64,000 bases of DNA from Pseudomonas oleovorans subsp. oleovorans (GTDB lineage Bacteria > Pseudomonadota > Gammaproteobacteria > Pseudomonadales > Pseudomonadaceae), in NCBI RefSeq assembly GCF_002197815.1, contig NZ_NIUB01000011.1, positions 1-64,000 on the forward strand, read 5' to 3'. Every line of letters starts with the position of its first letter. The first letter of the stretch is position 1. Below the pieces are notes generated by a model. It was not told the origin of the DNA. It was given only the letters and a program-made list of their open reading frames with translations, and ran no database searches. Shown here piece after piece: positions 63,218 to 64,000 of this stretch. Position numbers and translations under genes: made by a program.

Positions 63218-64000
63218 ATGGATATCACTGAGCTGCTCGCCTTCAGCGCCAAGCAAGGCGCGTCGGATTTGCACCTCTCGGCGGGTCTGCCGCCGATGAT
63301 CCGCGTCGACGGCGATGTACGCCGCATCAACCTGCCGCCGCTGGATCACAAGCAGGTACACGCGCTGATCTACGACATCATGAATGACAAGCAGCGCAAG
63401 GACTTCGAAGAGTTCCTCGAGACCGACTTCTCCTTCGAAGTGCCGGGTGTGGCGCGTTTCCGGGTCAACGCCTTCAACCAGAACCGTGGCGCCGGTGCGG
63501 TGTTCCGTACCATTCCGTCCAAGGTGCTGACCATGGAAGACCTGGGCATGGGCGAGGTGTTCCGCAAGATCACCGACGTGCCGCGCGGCCTGGTGCTGGT
63601 CACCGGCCCCACCGGTTCGGGCAAGTCGACCACCTTGGCGGCGATGCTCGACTACCTCAACAGCAACAAGTACCACCATATCCTCACCATCGAAGACCCA
63701 ATCGAATTCGTTCACGAGTCGAAGAAGTGCCTGGTCAACCAGCGCGAGGTGCACCGCGACACCCACGGCTTCTCCGAAGCGCTGCGTTCGGCCCTGCGTG
63801 AAGACCCGGACATCATCCTGGTGGGTGAGATGCGCGACCTGGAAACCATCCGCCTGGCGCTGACCGCCGCGGAAACCGGTCACCTGGTGTTCGGCACCCT
63901 GCACACCACCTCCGCTGCCAAGACCATCGACCGCGTGGTCGACGTGTTCCCGGCCGAAGAGAAGTCGATGGTGCGTTCGATGCTCTCCGAGTCGCTGCAG
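63218..64000 (+). CDS. pilT: Type IV pilus retraction ATPase PilT (5' part)
   Basis: PilT is the hexameric motor that retracts type IV pili during twitching motility. The first 261 codons are present; the frame runs open to the window edge, and the normal length is about 344. Walker A is GPTGSGKST (130-138), the Asp-box/Walker B region has TIEDPIEFVH and DIILVGEMRD, and the His-box is GTLHTTSAAKTIDR. GGGGAG precedes the ATG by four bases. It is divergent from yggS. pilU would be expected next. Confidence 0.97.
   Translation, partial: MDITELLAFSAKQGASDLHLSAGLPPMIRVDGDVRRINLPPLDHKQVHALIYDIMNDKQRKDFEEFLETDFSFEVPGVARFRVNAFNQNRGAGAVFRTIPSKVLTMEDLGMGEVFRKITDVPRGLVLVTGPTGSGKSTTLAAMLDYLNSNKYHHILTIEDPIEFVHESKKCLVNQREVHRDTHGFSEALRSALREDPDIILVGEMRDLETIRLALTAAETGHLVFGTLHTTSAAKTIDRVVDVFPAEEKSMVRSMLSESLQ

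Overview
The window is a GC-rich chromosomal segment of a Pseudomonas, probably of the P. aeruginosa / P. mendocina side of the genus. The evidence is gene order. From memory of PAO1, the run glpQ, folA, ilvD, HDOD gene, mutM, ggt, fdx, coaD, laoABCR, yheT, rsmD, M16 pair, ftsYEX, rpoH, mtgA, thiS, thiG, trmB, hemW, rdgB, metW, metX, yggT, proC, yggS, pilT follows the PA0347-PA0395 region closely. Almost every gene is housekeeping. I saw no phage genes, IS transposases, tRNA or rRNA genes, or CRISPR arrays.

Layout. 0.1-6.4 kb: a membrane protein / GTPase pair (DUF2868, DUF3482), periplasmic glpQ, folA, a YitT-type membrane protein and glyoxalase I. 6.4-13 kb: a phosphoesterase translationally coupled to a very large SNF2-family helicase, then ilvD. 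13.1-17.6 kb: a four-gene polyamine-type ABC importer. 17.8-26.8 kb: rlmI, an HDOD protein, mutM, an acyltransferase-like gene, a small exported protein, a Na/Pi cotransporter, ggt, ferredoxin and coaD. 26.9-31.4 kb: a laoABCR-like long-chain alcohol/aldehyde oxidation cluster with a clear operator/promoter.

31.5-37.4 kb is the most unusual part. Four tightly packed genes encode a six-CxxC TackOD1-like protein with a degenerate GGDEF domain, a processive membrane glycosyltransferase, a TolC-like outer-membrane protein fused to a putative glycosidase barrel, and an HlyD-like adaptor. I read this as an uncharacterised polysaccharide synthesis/export system. A FleQ-like site lies upstream. The block sits between laoR and yheT, which I recall as neighbours in PAO1, so it looks like an accessory insertion.

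37.4-64 kb: yheT, rsmD, a catalytic/non-catalytic M16 peptidase pair, a stand-alone BLUF photoreceptor, ftsY-ftsE-ftsX, rpoH, mtgA, DUF423, thiS-thiG, trmB, a DUF1329 protein, a zinc alcohol dehydrogenase, DUF3392, hemW-rdgB, DUF4426-metW-metX, a dynamin-like GTPase, yggU-yggT-proC-yggS, and the first 261 codons of pilT, cut by the window edge.

Intergenic spaces carry many palindromic repeats: REP/REPIN-like pairs of at least three sequence families, a three-unit tandem hairpin array upstream of mtgA, and a MITE-like palindrome near 51.1 kb. Several genes appear to use GTG or TTG starts, chosen here from Shine-Dalgarno placement. All functional names come from motif and family recognition by eye; no database search was run.
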